NCBI GenBank assembly: GCA_021740995.1
Contig: JAIOYR010000021.1
Coordinates: forward strand, 1 to 48,046
Reading direction: 5' to 3'
Origin: Taibaiella sp.
GTDB lineage: Bacteria; Bacteroidota; Bacteroidia; Chitinophagales; Chitinophagaceae
DNA length: 48,046 nucleotides
The stretch's first letter is position 1. Every line of letters begins with the position of its first letter. Below the pieces are notes generated by a model. That model was not told the origin of the DNA. It saw nothing but the letters and a program-made list of their open reading frames with translations, and made no database searches. Positions 17,746-25,797 of the stretch are shown one piece after another. Made by a program: the position numbers and the translations under genes.

Positions 17746-17766
17746 GTCCAATGTTATGGACGAACA

Positions 17767-18132
17767 TTAAAAAACATAGGTAAGACCTGTAAATACAATA
17801 ATTACCCCGAGCCCGGTCAGCCCAAATAGTACAAAGCCATACTCGTCGCCGGCAAACATACCGGTTATAGTTAGTAGAAAACTGAGAAAACATACAATTG
17901 CGCCCACCAGCACCATTGCCAGTCCTTTTGTTCTTCTGCGCGCATAGCGCAGTTTCACGGTTTCCGCTACTATTTCCTGTGCAAACCTGAATGCATGACC
18001 CTGATCCACCAGATTTCTTTCTATCTGCTCCCTCGTCTCCCCATATTCCAGCATGCGCAATATGTATTCTGCCGGCGTTTCATTGTTTTGCAGTCCATTA
18101 TTTTGCATGTTAGATTCCGTTTTTACAAACAT
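17767..18132 (-). CDS. Small two-helix membrane protein, unknown function
   Basis: 121 residues (113 if the second ATG at 18108 is used). The N-terminal half is hydrophilic and helical, with a short sequence like a ubiquitin-associated or CUE helix bundle: AEYILRMLEYGETREQIERNLVDQG, then FAQEIVAETVKLRYARRR. The C-terminal half has two hydrophobic helices (LAMVLVGAIVCFLSFLLTITGMF and YGFVLFGLTGLGVIIVFTGLTYVF). The charged RYARRRTKG before the first helix predicts the N-terminus in the cytoplasm. I do not recognise a named family. It is read divergently from the E1 gene and convergently with tmk. Confidence 0.7.
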   Translation of the reverse strand: MFVKTESNMQNNGLQNNETPAEYILRMLEYGETREQIERNLVDQGHAFRFAQEIVAETVKLRYARRRTKGLAMVLVGAIVCFLSFLLTITGMFAGDEYGFVLFGLTGLGVIIVFTGLTYVF

Positions 18133-18246
18133 AATGGATATTCAATTAAATAAAAATGATATTGGTCATCTGATGTTTTCAGTCAGGTGGTCTTATTTGC
18201 TCACCGATATTTCCCTTTTTCATAACTTTTTTCATGCTTTTCCGCT

Positions 18247-18254
18247 TACTTTTG
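18247..18254 (+). promoter_or_regulatory. TAnnTTTG -7 element for the E1 gene
   Basis: Reads TACTTTTG, an exact match, only 7 nt before the ATG at 18262, which predicts a nearly leaderless mRNA. Confidence 0.55.
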
Positions 18255-18261
18255 CCGTCCA

Positions 18262-20316
18262 ATGCTTCCAAAAGAAATTCTATTAAAGGCATACAAGCTG
18301 ATGATGACTGCCCGCGCTATGGCAGAAATTTATGATGCCAACAGGCAGGTTTGTAAATATGTTCATAGCACATCGCGCGGCCACGAGGCTATACAACTGG
18401 CTACTGCTTTCCATCTGCAGCCCTGCGACTTCGTAAGCCCTTATTACCGCGACGAAAGTATGATGCTCGGCATGGGTTATCGCCCTTTCGAGATGATGTT
18501 GCAACTGCTTGCAAAAGGAGGTGACCCTTTTACTGGCGGCAGAGAGTACTACAATCACCCCAATATCCGCCGTGAAGGTTTTCCAGGTATCATACACCAG
18601 AGCAGTGCTACGGGTATGCAGGCTATACCTACTACAGGTATAGCACAGGGTATACAATATCGCGAGAAAGAAAAATTATCAGATTACCCCGTACCTCCCG
18701 TCACTATATGTTCTCTGGGCGATGGTAGTGTTACGGAGGGTGAGGTGAGCGAGGCCTTCCAGTTTGCAGTATTACACCAGTTGCCCATCATCTATCTCGT
18801 TCAGGACAATGACTGGGGTATCTCCGTAAGCAGCGATGAGGCCCGCACAATGGATGCTTACGAGTTTGCTGCTGGCTTCAAAGGCATGGAGCGCATGAGG
18901 GTAGATGGTAGCGACTTCACTGCTTCTTACAGTGCAATGGAGGCAGCTATAGACCACGTGCGCACCAATCGTTCTCCAATATTGGTTCATGCCAAAGTGC
19001 CGTTGCTGGGTCACCATACCTCCGGCGTACGCAAAGAATGGTATCGTACACCGGAAGATCTTGATAAACACGGTGAGAAAGATCCCGCGCCAAAATTGAA
19101 AGTCTTGCTGATGAGCACCTACAAGGTGGCAGCAGCAGAACTGGACAAAATAGAAGAAGAACAAAAGATATTTATTCAGGCCGAATTCGATGCAGCAGTT
19201 GCATCGCCCGACCCCGACCCTGCTACCGTATCGGATCATGTATATGTGCCTACTCCGGTCACAGAAGAAAAAGGCAACCGTAGCCCCGATGGGCGTGAAA
19301 AAGTAGTAATGGTAGATGCTGCACTACATGCGGTTGAAGAGTTGTTGCAAGACCATCCCGAGGCCTTGTTTTATGGCCAGGATGTAGGCAAGCGGCTGGG
19401 CGGTGTGTTTCGCGAGGCGGCTACCCTTGCCGATAAGTTTGGCGACAACCGTGTGTTCAACATGGCCATACAGGAGGCCTATATTATTGGCTCAACAGTA
19501 GGCATGAATGCAGTAGGCCTTAAGCCAATTGTAGAGGTACAGTTTGCCGACTATATATATCCCGGTCTCAATCAGTTGGTTACAGAAATCAGCAAATCCT
19601 GTTACCTCAGTTGCGGCAAGTATCCGGTCTCTATGATACTGCGTGTGCCTATTGGTGCTTATGGTGGTGGTGGTCCCTATCATAGCGGTAGTGTAGAGAG
19701 TACACTGGCTACTATAAAAGGTATAAAGATTGTATATCCCAGCAATGCGGCCGATATAAAAGGACTAATGAAGGCTGCCTTTTATGATGGCAACCCGGTG
19801 GTAATGCTGGAGCACAAAGGACTGTACTGGAGCAAGGTGCCCGGTACCGAAGATGCAAAAACCATAGAGCCCGACCGTGATTATATTATCCCGCTGGGCA
19901 AGGGCAATGTAGTGCTGGAAGCAACACAAGATGCAATTGACAATGGCGATTCCATATGTATCATCACTTACGGCATGGGGGTGTACTGGGCTAAAAATGC
20001 AGCCAAACAATATCCCGGTCAGGTAGAAGTTGTAGACCTGCGCACCATTTACCCGCTCGATGAAGCACTGATATATAGCACTGTAAAAAAGCACGGAAAA
20101 TGTATCGTACTTACTGAGGAGCAGTTGCGCAACTCATTTTGCGAAGCACTGGCAGGGCGCATAGCACAAAACTGTTTCCGTGAGCTCGATGCACCGGTCC
20201 AAACCATAGGCGCGCTAGACCTCCCTGCTGTGCCCATGAACATGGGCCTCGAGGCCGCCATGCTGCCAAGTGCCGACAAGGTTGCTGTAAGGATAGGAGA
20301 GCTGCTGTCGTGGTGA
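18262..20316 (+). CDS. 2-oxoacid (branched-chain) dehydrogenase E1, fused alpha and beta subunits
   Basis: 684 residues combining both halves of a thiamine-diphosphate E1. The alpha part (1-335) has the R-G-H-E motif in HSTSRGHEAIQLA, YYRDESMML, and the ThDP/Mg motif GDGSVTEGEVSEAFQFAV ending in DNDWGIS near 153-188. The beta part (about 345-684) begins EKVVMVDAALHAVEELL and has FYGQDVGKRLGGVFREA, AIQEAYIIGSTVGMNAVGLKP, VEVQFADYIYPG and the E1-beta C-terminal TYGMGVYWA/VDLRTIYPLDE. The enzyme decarboxylates a 2-oxoacid and passes the acyl group to a lipoyl E2. Branched-chain oxoacids are the likely substrates, by family resemblance. E2 and E3 are not nearby. Single-polypeptide E1s of this type are common in Bacteroidota. 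Confidence 0.9.
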   Translation: MLPKEILLKAYKLMMTARAMAEIYDANRQVCKYVHSTSRGHEAIQLATAFHLQPCDFVSPYYRDESMMLGMGYRPFEMMLQLLAKGGDPFTGGREYYNHPNIRREGFPGIIHQSSATGMQAIPTTGIAQGIQYREKEKLSDYPVPPVTICSLGDGSVTEGEVSEAFQFAVLHQLPIIYLVQDNDWGISVSSDEARTMDAYEFAAGFKGMERMRVDGSDFTASYSAMEAAIDHVRTNRSPILVHAKVPLLGHHTSGVRKEWYRTPEDLDKHGEKDPAPKLKVLLMSTYKVAAAELDKIEEEQKIFIQAEFDAAVASPDPDPATVSDHVYVPTPVTEEKGNRSPDGREKVVMVDAALHAVEELLQDHPEALFYGQDVGKRLGGVFREAATLADKFGDNRVFNMAIQEAYIIGSTVGMNAVGLKPIVEVQFADYIYPGLNQLVTEISKSCYLSCGKYPVSMILRVPIGAYGGGGPYHSGSVESTLATIKGIKIVYPSNAADIKGLMKAAFYDGNPVVMLEHKGLYWSKVPGTEDAKTIEPDRDYIIPLGKGNVVLEATQDAIDNGDSICIITYGMGVYWAKNAAKQYPGQVEVVDLRTIYPLDEALIYSTVKKHGKCIVLTEEQLRNSFCEALAGRIAQNCFRELDAPVQTIGALDLPAVPMNMGLEAAMLPSADKVAVRIGELLSW

Positions 20317-20322
20317 TGGTAA

Positions 20323-21432
20323 TTAAGGTATCCTTATCATCTTTCGTTTGCCGTTTCTTCGCTTCATTTCCAGCAGCCATGCTTCTTTGGTTACATTGCT
20401 GTAGCTCTTTATGCCCTCCTCTTGGTTTTGCAGGCGCAGGTAGCTGTCATATATGCCGGAGGAATACGTGCTGAACACCCCATGATATTTCCGGTTTATT
20501 TCCTCCAGGGTATCTATGTGCGCCTTGGTCAGCGCGTTTAGCTGCGCTCCATATTCTTTTGCCATTGCCGTATCATAACGATACAATCTGTTGTTGGCAT
20601 AAAGCCACAGGTTCAGATAGGCGGAGTATTGAAACAGCGGGTCATTCACCGCAGTGCCTATTGCATATGCCATCAGGTTGGCATCGCCCTCTGCTGCTAT
20701 GCCGGCCTGGTGTGCCATCTCGTGGCATACCGTAAAGGGCATCATGTATACAGGCAACTCTTTGTTTATCTGTCCCTCTCCCGTAAACGGATTATAGTAG
20801 CCATCTACGCCCATCCGCTGCATGAAGTATCCAAACATCGTAGGTTTTACCCCCAGTCCGTTTTGTTTTACCCTGCTGTCTGTATACTCCCGGTAATAGG
20901 CTATGGCACGTTCGTTTATATGGCTGTAGGGCAGCACTATGTAGCGCGGCGCGTAGGTGTTTATTTTTTCCAGCAGAAAGGTATTGAAAGCTATTACAGC
21001 AGCTTTATCTCTGGCTTTGACAGATTCCGGATTTGTTATCTTTTCCCGGCTCAGTCCCCAGCTTTTGGCAAGCGGTGATTTGCTGTAATTGCCTCCCCAT
21101 CCCAGCAGAAAAAGGAAATATAAAAGTAGTGCAACGTTGATAGTGTTGAGCAGCGAACCCGCCATTCGTTCTTTGTAAGCGCCAAATTTCTTTAAGTAAT
21201 ATACCCACCTTATCAATGTCAGCAGCAGCCACAACCCTCCAAGCACATACAGTACATCTCCCGCACTAAAAGGTACAGGACCAAACACCATCAGCCTGAA
21301 GGACTGTATGGGAGGGAAAAGGTAATTACTATAAAATTGAACAAACCCCGCAGACTGCGACAAAAGAAACATGACTACCCATAGCACTATTATTTGCGCT
21401 ACCAGTATCCCTGTTTTAGTTTTGTTTGTCAT
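20323..21432 (-). CDS. DUF3810 domain-containing membrane protein with HExxH motif
   Basis: About 369 residues from ATG 21432; an in-frame TTG at 21498 would add 22 poorly conserved residues. Three membrane helices occupy residues 8-115 (GILVAQIIVLWVVMFLLSQ, VLYVLGGLWLLLTLIRWVYYL, VALLLYFLFLLGWGGNYS). The remainder is extracytoplasmic and contains CHEMAHQAGIAAEGDANLMAY, a zinc-protease-like HExxH (His237, Glu238, His241) with a downstream Glu. The WGGNY motif after the third helix is typical of DUF3810. A metallopeptidase role is inferred, not shown. It is convergent with the E1 gene (6 nt between stops) and divergent from gmk. Confidence 0.85.
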   Translation of the reverse strand: MTNKTKTGILVAQIIVLWVVMFLLSQSAGFVQFYSNYLFPPIQSFRLMVFGPVPFSAGDVLYVLGGLWLLLTLIRWVYYLKKFGAYKERMAGSLLNTINVALLLYFLFLLGWGGNYSKSPLAKSWGLSREKITNPESVKARDKAAVIAFNTFLLEKINTYAPRYIVLPYSHINERAIAYYREYTDSRVKQNGLGVKPTMFGYFMQRMGVDGYYNPFTGEGQINKELPVYMMPFTVCHEMAHQAGIAAEGDANLMAYAIGTAVNDPLFQYSAYLNLWLYANNRLYRYDTAMAKEYGAQLNALTKAHIDTLEEINRKYHGVFSTYSSGIYDSYLRLQNQEEGIKSYSNVTKEAWLLEMKRRNGKRKMIRIP

Positions 21433-21552
21433 ATTTTCCCAAAATTCAAACTTCGGGGGAGATATTCCAAATAGACTTGCCCCGGTACTGCTGTTCAATT
21501 AGAATAAACCACTATTTTTAGCTTTATTCGCAGTCAATAAAATTCTTCATTT

Positions 21553-22122
21553 TTGATAACGGGCAAATTAATAATAATAACGGCGCCTTCAGGTTCCGGC
21601 AAAACTACTTTGGTTAAGCGGCTGCTGGCCTCATCCGAAAAACTGGAGTTCTCTATTTCGGCATGTACACGCAATCCCAGAAATGGAGAGATACATGGAA
21701 AAGATTACTATTTCTATGACGAAGATACTTTCAGAAAACTGATAGCTGAGGATGCTTTTGTAGAGTGGGAGATGGTATACACAGGTAAGTATTACGGTAC
21801 GTTAAAGTCCGAAATGCAGCGTATATGGGATGCAGGTAAGTCCCCATTGGTAGACATAGACGTCATGGGAGCGTTAGTAGTTAGGGACAAATACCCCGGC
21901 AATTGCCTCACTATTTTTATCGAGGCACCATCTATCGACGAACTCCGCCGCAGGCTCATTGCCAGAGGCACTGAAACCGAACAAACGCTCGAGGAGCGGG
22001 TAAACAAGGCAATTCATGAACTAACAGTTGCCCCTAATTTCGACCATGTTATTATTAATGACGACCTGGACAGAGCCGAAGCAGAACTTAGTAAAATCGT
22101 TGAGTCTTTTTTACTGAATTGA
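21553..22122 (+). CDS. gmk: Guanylate kinase, apparently with a TTG start
   Basis: 189 residues; phosphorylates GMP to GDP. The P-loop is APSGSGKTT at 11-19, followed by the GMP-binding segment SISACTRNPRNGEIHGKDYYF, with the usual FVEWEMVYTGKYYGT and VDIDVMGA, then the LID loop RLIARGTETEQTLEERV. Length is normal. There is an in-frame TAA at 21538, and no ATG or GTG lies between it and the P-loop, so the only plausible initiator is TTG at 21553, giving MITGKLIIITAPSG, which aligns well with ordinary Gmk N-termini. The neighbouring DUF3810 gene is divergent. The enzyme call is certain; the non-ATG start is an inference from the frame. Confidence 0.93.
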   Translation: MITGKLIIITAPSGSGKTTLVKRLLASSEKLEFSISACTRNPRNGEIHGKDYYFYDEDTFRKLIAEDAFVEWEMVYTGKYYGTLKSEMQRIWDAGKSPLVDIDVMGALVVRDKYPGNCLTIFIEAPSIDELRRRLIARGTETEQTLEERVNKAIHELTVAPNFDHVIINDDLDRAEAELSKIVESFLLN

Positions 22123-22148
22123 TCAGGTTATCTATGTTTCCAATATCC

Positions 22149-22311
22149 AGAGCCTGTTTAAAGTTTATTGCTTGTCTTTATTATGGATATTGTTTTTGAG
22201 CGAAACAAGGCAGATTTAGCAGTCATAGCCAAACCTCTGACGAAAAATCTAACGAAGTTGCAGCAAAAAACGACTAGAAGAAAGCCAATGAATAAATTTT
22301 AATCAGGCTCT
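22149..22311. repeat. MITE-like inverted-repeat element (163 bp)
   Basis: The ends are inverted repeats of 21 bp matching at 19 positions: left AGAGCCTGTTTAAAGTTTAT at 22149 and the complement of that on the right ending at 22311 (right arm reads back as AGAGCCTGATTAAAATTTAT). The similarity continues inward with gaps (GTTTTT, AGATTT and GTCA blocks match in order), so the entire element can fold into one long imperfect hairpin. There is no open frame inside. Clear target duplications are not visible. It sits just upstream of the TMTC-like gene promoter. Confidence 0.6.
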
Positions 22312-22323
22312 CAATTAAATCTT

Positions 22324-22331
22324 TATTTTTG
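22324..22331 (+). promoter_or_regulatory. TAnnTTTG -7 element for the TMTC-like gene
   Basis: Reads TATTTTTG, an exact match, 17 nt before the ATG at 22349 and 12 nt after the end of the inverted-repeat element. Confidence 0.5.
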
Positions 22332-22348
22332 AGTATCACATATTCACA

Positions 22349-24664
22349 ATGGCCAAAAAACGAAATATTCAGTCTCCTGCTGCTGCCCAACCTGCTAAGG
22401 AAGTAGTAGACACAACTCCGCAGGCTTCGACTTTTAATTACAGAGATATTAAGTCGTGGCTTTTCGAATTCAAAGGACAGGCAATTATTGTGTCATTGCT
22501 GGCATTCATTATATATTGCAACACCTTTCAGCACGAATTTGCACACGACGATGGTATAGTCATAGTGAAGAACGAGTATGTGCTTGAAGGATTTTCCGGT
22601 ATTCCCGGCATCCTCACCAAGGACGCATACGACAGCTATTATCGCCAGTTGAACACCACCAACCAGCTCGAAGGCGGGCGTTATCGGCCTTTATCCATCG
22701 TTACCTTTGCTATAGAGCAGCAGTTGCTCGGGGCCGTAAAAGAGGAAGATGTGGACAGTGTGCTGAAGCAGAGCATTTCTTATGGTGTTTCTGGTCCTAC
22801 TCAGAAGAAGCTGATTTCCAATATGCACGTCAGGCATGTGTTCAATGTCCTGTGGTATATGCTCTCTGTAGTTGTCTTACTCTACTTTCTGAGGTATATT
22901 ATTTTCGGCAGGTATCCTGTTGTAGCGCTCATAGCAGCCGTTTTATTTACGGTGCACCCCGTGCATACCGAGGTTGTCGCCAATGTGAAAAGCCGCGATG
23001 AGATAATGTCGCTGATGTTCATGTGTCTTACTTTTATTTATGCGTTTAAGTACGAGGAGAATAAGAGCAAAATTGGTATGCTGGGTGCCGCTTTGCTCAG
23101 TTATTTCTTTGCCTTTATGTCAAAGGAGTATGCTATTACTATGATAGCATTGTTGCCGCTGGCATTTTATATTTTCAGGGGCTATTCCTTTTTCAAAAGC
23201 ATTACTACCGTCTTGCCGTTCCTTGTCGTGGTTACCCTCTACCTTGCTGTGAGGCTCAATGCTATTGCACCTTCCCTAGACGAGAGCGGAGATGTCACGG
23301 CAGCGGCAATTGCCATTATCAAGGCTTTCCCTTTGCTCGGTACTATTGCTGCCGTTTTTGCTTTTTATTTATTTATACGCCCTCAGAAAGAAGTAAAGAC
23401 AGACCTGCAGGTGATGATTAGTAAGGCAATGTCTTTCGCTCCTTATTTTCTGCTGTCAGGTATATACCTCTATTATCGCTTTCATGCCATACCGAAGGTG
23501 ACCGCGAGTGCAGCTCAGGAGGTGCTCAACAATCCATACCTCTTTGCCGAAGGTAAACAAAAGTTGGCGACCGAGATATCCTCGTCCCTTTACTATCTCA
23601 AAATGTTGCTGTTTCCGCATCCACTTTCGGCAGACTATTCCTACAATCAAATACCCTACAAAGACTTTGCGCATCCTTTGGTTTGGGCATCTATTGTTGT
23701 GCATATTGCCCTGATAGGTATAATGCTACAGTTTTTCCCGAAACGCAATATGAATACAACCATCGCTCCACAGGCCACAGGGGTTGATGGCAAAGGACTT
23801 ATTTGTTTTTCTATCGCATTTTATATACTGCACTTGTTGCTGGTCAACAACCTTGTTTTCGATATCGGTGCCACCCTTGGCGAGCGCCTTATTTATCATT
23901 CATCAGTAGGTTTTGTTATTGTTGTAGCCTGGTTGCTTTACAAGGGTTTTGAACGTATACAGCCTGTGGCTACTGCTCAGAAAAGCCTCGCAGGCTTGAT
24001 GATTGTGATAGTTGCCCTGATGGGTTTCAAAACCATAGACCGCAACTGGGCATGGAAAAACGACAGCACTCTCTTTGGCACCGATATCAAAACCGTACCC
24101 AACAGTGTGCTCGTAAATGCCAATGTAGCCGCGTCATACATTACCCTTGCCGACTATGCCAAAGATTCTTCAGAAAGAAATAAGTACCTGACCGATGCTG
24201 TGTCGATACTCGATCACACTTTGTCCATTCATCGTAAGTTTGTTGCCGCCTTCCTCAACCGGGGTATTGCATGGTACAAGTTGGGTGACATAGACAAGAC
24301 CACTGCCAATATAGATACCGTGAGATCTCTGTATCCTACCTACCCCACATTGCCCGGTATGTACAAGCTTATTTGCGACTACTACCTCAAGGTGGGATGG
24401 GATCAATATGGCAGGTTCGGTAGATATGCCGAGGCTGTTGAGGTCTACAAAAAGGGACTTTCTGTTGATTCCACTAATATGGACCTTTGGTACAATATGG
24501 GTGGTGCATACTACACCAACCGACAGCCGGCAGAAGCTGTTTATGCATTCCAGAAAGCAATAAGCATACAGCCTTCCAATCAGCAGGCCCGTGCAGGACT
24601 CAATGCAGCCATTGCTATGATGAACGGCGCACCGCCACCCCAAACACCGCCACCCACCAAATAG
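22349..24664 (+). CDS. Multi-spanning membrane protein with TPR domain (TMTC/GT-C-like)
   Basis: 771 residues. After a soluble N-terminus, about eleven hydrophobic helices run from residue 48 to 560. Between them lies HDDGIVIVKNEYVLEGF (residues about 64-80) and, near 205, HPVHTEVVANVKSRDEIMS. The acidic first-loop motif and the HP-H-E-V-A---RDE motif are signatures of the TMTC-type O-mannosyltransferase-like GT-C superfamily. The extracytoplasmic C-terminal part (about 585-760) carries tetratricopeptide repeats, such as YAEAVEVYKKGLSVD and PAEAVYAFQKAISIQPSNQQ. A Pro-rich tail (PPPQTPPP) ends the protein. A glycosyl transfer role is likely from the fold, but the donor and acceptor are unknown. 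It is convergent with the DNA glycosylase gene. Confidence 0.82.
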   Translation: MAKKRNIQSPAAAQPAKEVVDTTPQASTFNYRDIKSWLFEFKGQAIIVSLLAFIIYCNTFQHEFAHDDGIVIVKNEYVLEGFSGIPGILTKDAYDSYYRQLNTTNQLEGGRYRPLSIVTFAIEQQLLGAVKEEDVDSVLKQSISYGVSGPTQKKLISNMHVRHVFNVLWYMLSVVVLLYFLRYIIFGRYPVVALIAAVLFTVHPVHTEVVANVKSRDEIMSLMFMCLTFIYAFKYEENKSKIGMLGAALLSYFFAFMSKEYAITMIALLPLAFYIFRGYSFFKSITTVLPFLVVVTLYLAVRLNAIAPSLDESGDVTAAAIAIIKAFPLLGTIAAVFAFYLFIRPQKEVKTDLQVMISKAMSFAPYFLLSGIYLYYRFHAIPKVTASAAQEVLNNPYLFAEGKQKLATEISSSLYYLKMLLFPHPLSADYSYNQIPYKDFAHPLVWASIVVHIALIGIMLQFFPKRNMNTTIAPQATGVDGKGLICFSIAFYILHLLLVNNLVFDIGATLGERLIYHSSVGFVIVVAWLLYKGFERIQPVATAQKSLAGLMIVIVALMGFKTIDRNWAWKNDSTLFGTDIKTVPNSVLVNANVAASYITLADYAKDSSERNKYLTDAVSILDHTLSIHRKFVAAFLNRGIAWYKLGDIDKTTANIDTVRSLYPTYPTLPGMYKLICDYYLKVGWDQYGRFGRYAEAVEVYKKGLSVDSTNMDLWYNMGGAYYTNRQPAEAVYAFQKAISIQPSNQQARAGLNAAIAMMNGAPPPQTPPPTK

Positions 24665-24720
24665 CAAATGTCAAGTTTGAAGGTGCAACTTTTTTAAAGG
24701 ATAATAACACACGACACACA

Positions 24721-24753
24721 GATTTGACAACTTTCCTTCAAAGTTGTCAAATC
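24721..24753. terminator. Bidirectional terminator-like hairpin
   Basis: A perfect 14-bp inverted repeat, GATTTGACAACTTT and its complement, with a 5-nt loop, lies between the convergent TMTC-like and DNA-glycosylase genes. It lacks a long T-run, but the position and strength fit transcription termination from both sides. Confidence 0.6.
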
Positions 24754-24783
24754 TTATTCAATCATACACTTGCTGGTATAACT

Positions 24784-25380
24784 TCAATACTTACTCACAT
24801 ACTCGCTATTCCGCAGATAGAAGCGATAAGGAAGCAGCGCGTCATTGCCGGCATAGTCTACTCCTATCCTTGTCTTTGCCACAATTTCCTTTGCGCTTAT
24901 TTTGATGCCCCGGTCTTCTATAAATATTGTTTCACCCAGTAGTGACGTACCCGTATGTTGTTTGTTGATACCCAGTGCAGCGCTCAGCGAGCCCGGTCCT
25001 GCGGTTAAGGTGCTATTTGCCTTTCTTTTGTTGCGCCTGGTAAGCATGGTTTCTATCCCTTCTATAGGCGCTATCGCACGCACCAGCACAGCGTGTGGCA
25101 CATCCTGTATATTGGTTACTACGTTAAACAGGTGGTGTATGCCGTAGCACAGATATACATAAGCTACGCCGCCACGCGCATACATTACTTCGGTGCGTGT
25201 AGTGCGCCTTCCTCCGTATGCGTGCGATGCCTTGTCTGTTATCCCGGCGTATGCCTCGGTTTCAGTTATCATCCCGGTGGTTATTACACCGTCCATATTG
25301 GTTACAAGTACTTTCCCTATCAGTTTTCGGGCTATTTTCAGCACGTTAGTATCTGTGTAAAATGTTTCCGGTATTTTCAT
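24784..25380 (-). CDS. DNA-3-methyladenine glycosylase (AAG/Mpg family)
   Basis: 198 residues. It excises alkylated purines (3-methyladenine, hypoxanthine and others) in base-excision repair. The AAG fold is shown by ARKLIGKVLV near the start, then MITETEAYAG with the catalytic Glu42 and the base-stacking Tyr44. Next is ASHAYGGRRTTRTEVMYARGG, followed by the beta strand VYLCYGIHHLFNVV, HAVLVRAIAP and the late TAGPGSLSAALGI, all canonical. Length is normal. It is transcribed alone, divergent from the methyltransferase gene across a repeat-rich gap, and convergent with the TMTC-like gene, with a strong hairpin between them. Identification is secure. Confidence 0.94.
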   Translation of the reverse strand: MKIPETFYTDTNVLKIARKLIGKVLVTNMDGVITTGMITETEAYAGITDKASHAYGGRRTTRTEVMYARGGVAYVYLCYGIHHLFNVVTNIQDVPHAVLVRAIAPIEGIETMLTRRNKRKANSTLTAGPGSLSAALGINKQHTGTSLLGETIFIEDRGIKISAKEIVAKTRIGVDYAGNDALLPYRFYLRNSEYVSKY

Positions 25381-25797
25381 TTCAAGGATGTTACGGTTTT
25401 AAACAATTTGGGATACGTAAAATATTGTATGCTTTTTTTTATAACAACGTTCTATTCTAGAATTTCTGTGTAGAATCTTTGGGTGAAACATAAACTACTG
25501 TGCACAACCCGCCTTTGTGTTCTTCGCGACCTTTGTGGAGAACCCTATTCCTTTTTCCATAACCTACCTTTGTGTTCTTTGTCGCCTTTGTGGTGAACCC
25601 TATTTTTTTTTCACAACCTACCTTCGTGTTCTTCGTGACCTTTGTGGTGAAACCTATTGCAACTTTCCACATCGCCCTTTTGCTTCTATGTTGTATTTGA
25701 TTTATTTCGGGTTTATTTCCTTGCTTTTAGTTTTTCAAAAGTAAATCTGAATTTGATTCCTTTATTCAGTATTTTAGTCAAAAATAGCAAACGTAGA
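25381..25797. other. Repeat-rich divergent intergenic region
   Basis: 417 nt without a real gene. Its central part holds three tandem copies of a 54-55-bp unit, each with three nonamers of CTTTGTGnn type (see the separate repeat entry). No TAnnTTTG element is found for either flanking gene. Confidence 0.6.
25513..25651. repeat. Three tandem ~55-bp units built of CTTTGTGnn nonamers
   Basis: Copies begin at 25513, 25568 and 25622. Each opens with three in-phase 9-mers, such as CTTTGTGTT-CTTTGTCGC, then CTTTGTGGT, and GAA follows. A spacer of about 25 nt beginning CCCTATT separates them. The nonamer core recurs at 29202, 31559, 35517, 43509 and 43664. In translation the tract gives meaningless Leu-Cys-Val or Thr-Lys runs, so it is not coding. 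Confidence 0.8.

Noticed and set aside
25457-25744. Short open frames across the nonamer repeats, on either strand
   Set aside because: They translate the repeat itself into Leu-Cys-Val or Thr-Lys strings and have no independent coding sign.
25657-25797. N-terminal extension of the RsmI-like methyltransferase
   Set aside because: The extra 47 codons run through the end of the repeat region, and the family start aligns with ATG 25798.
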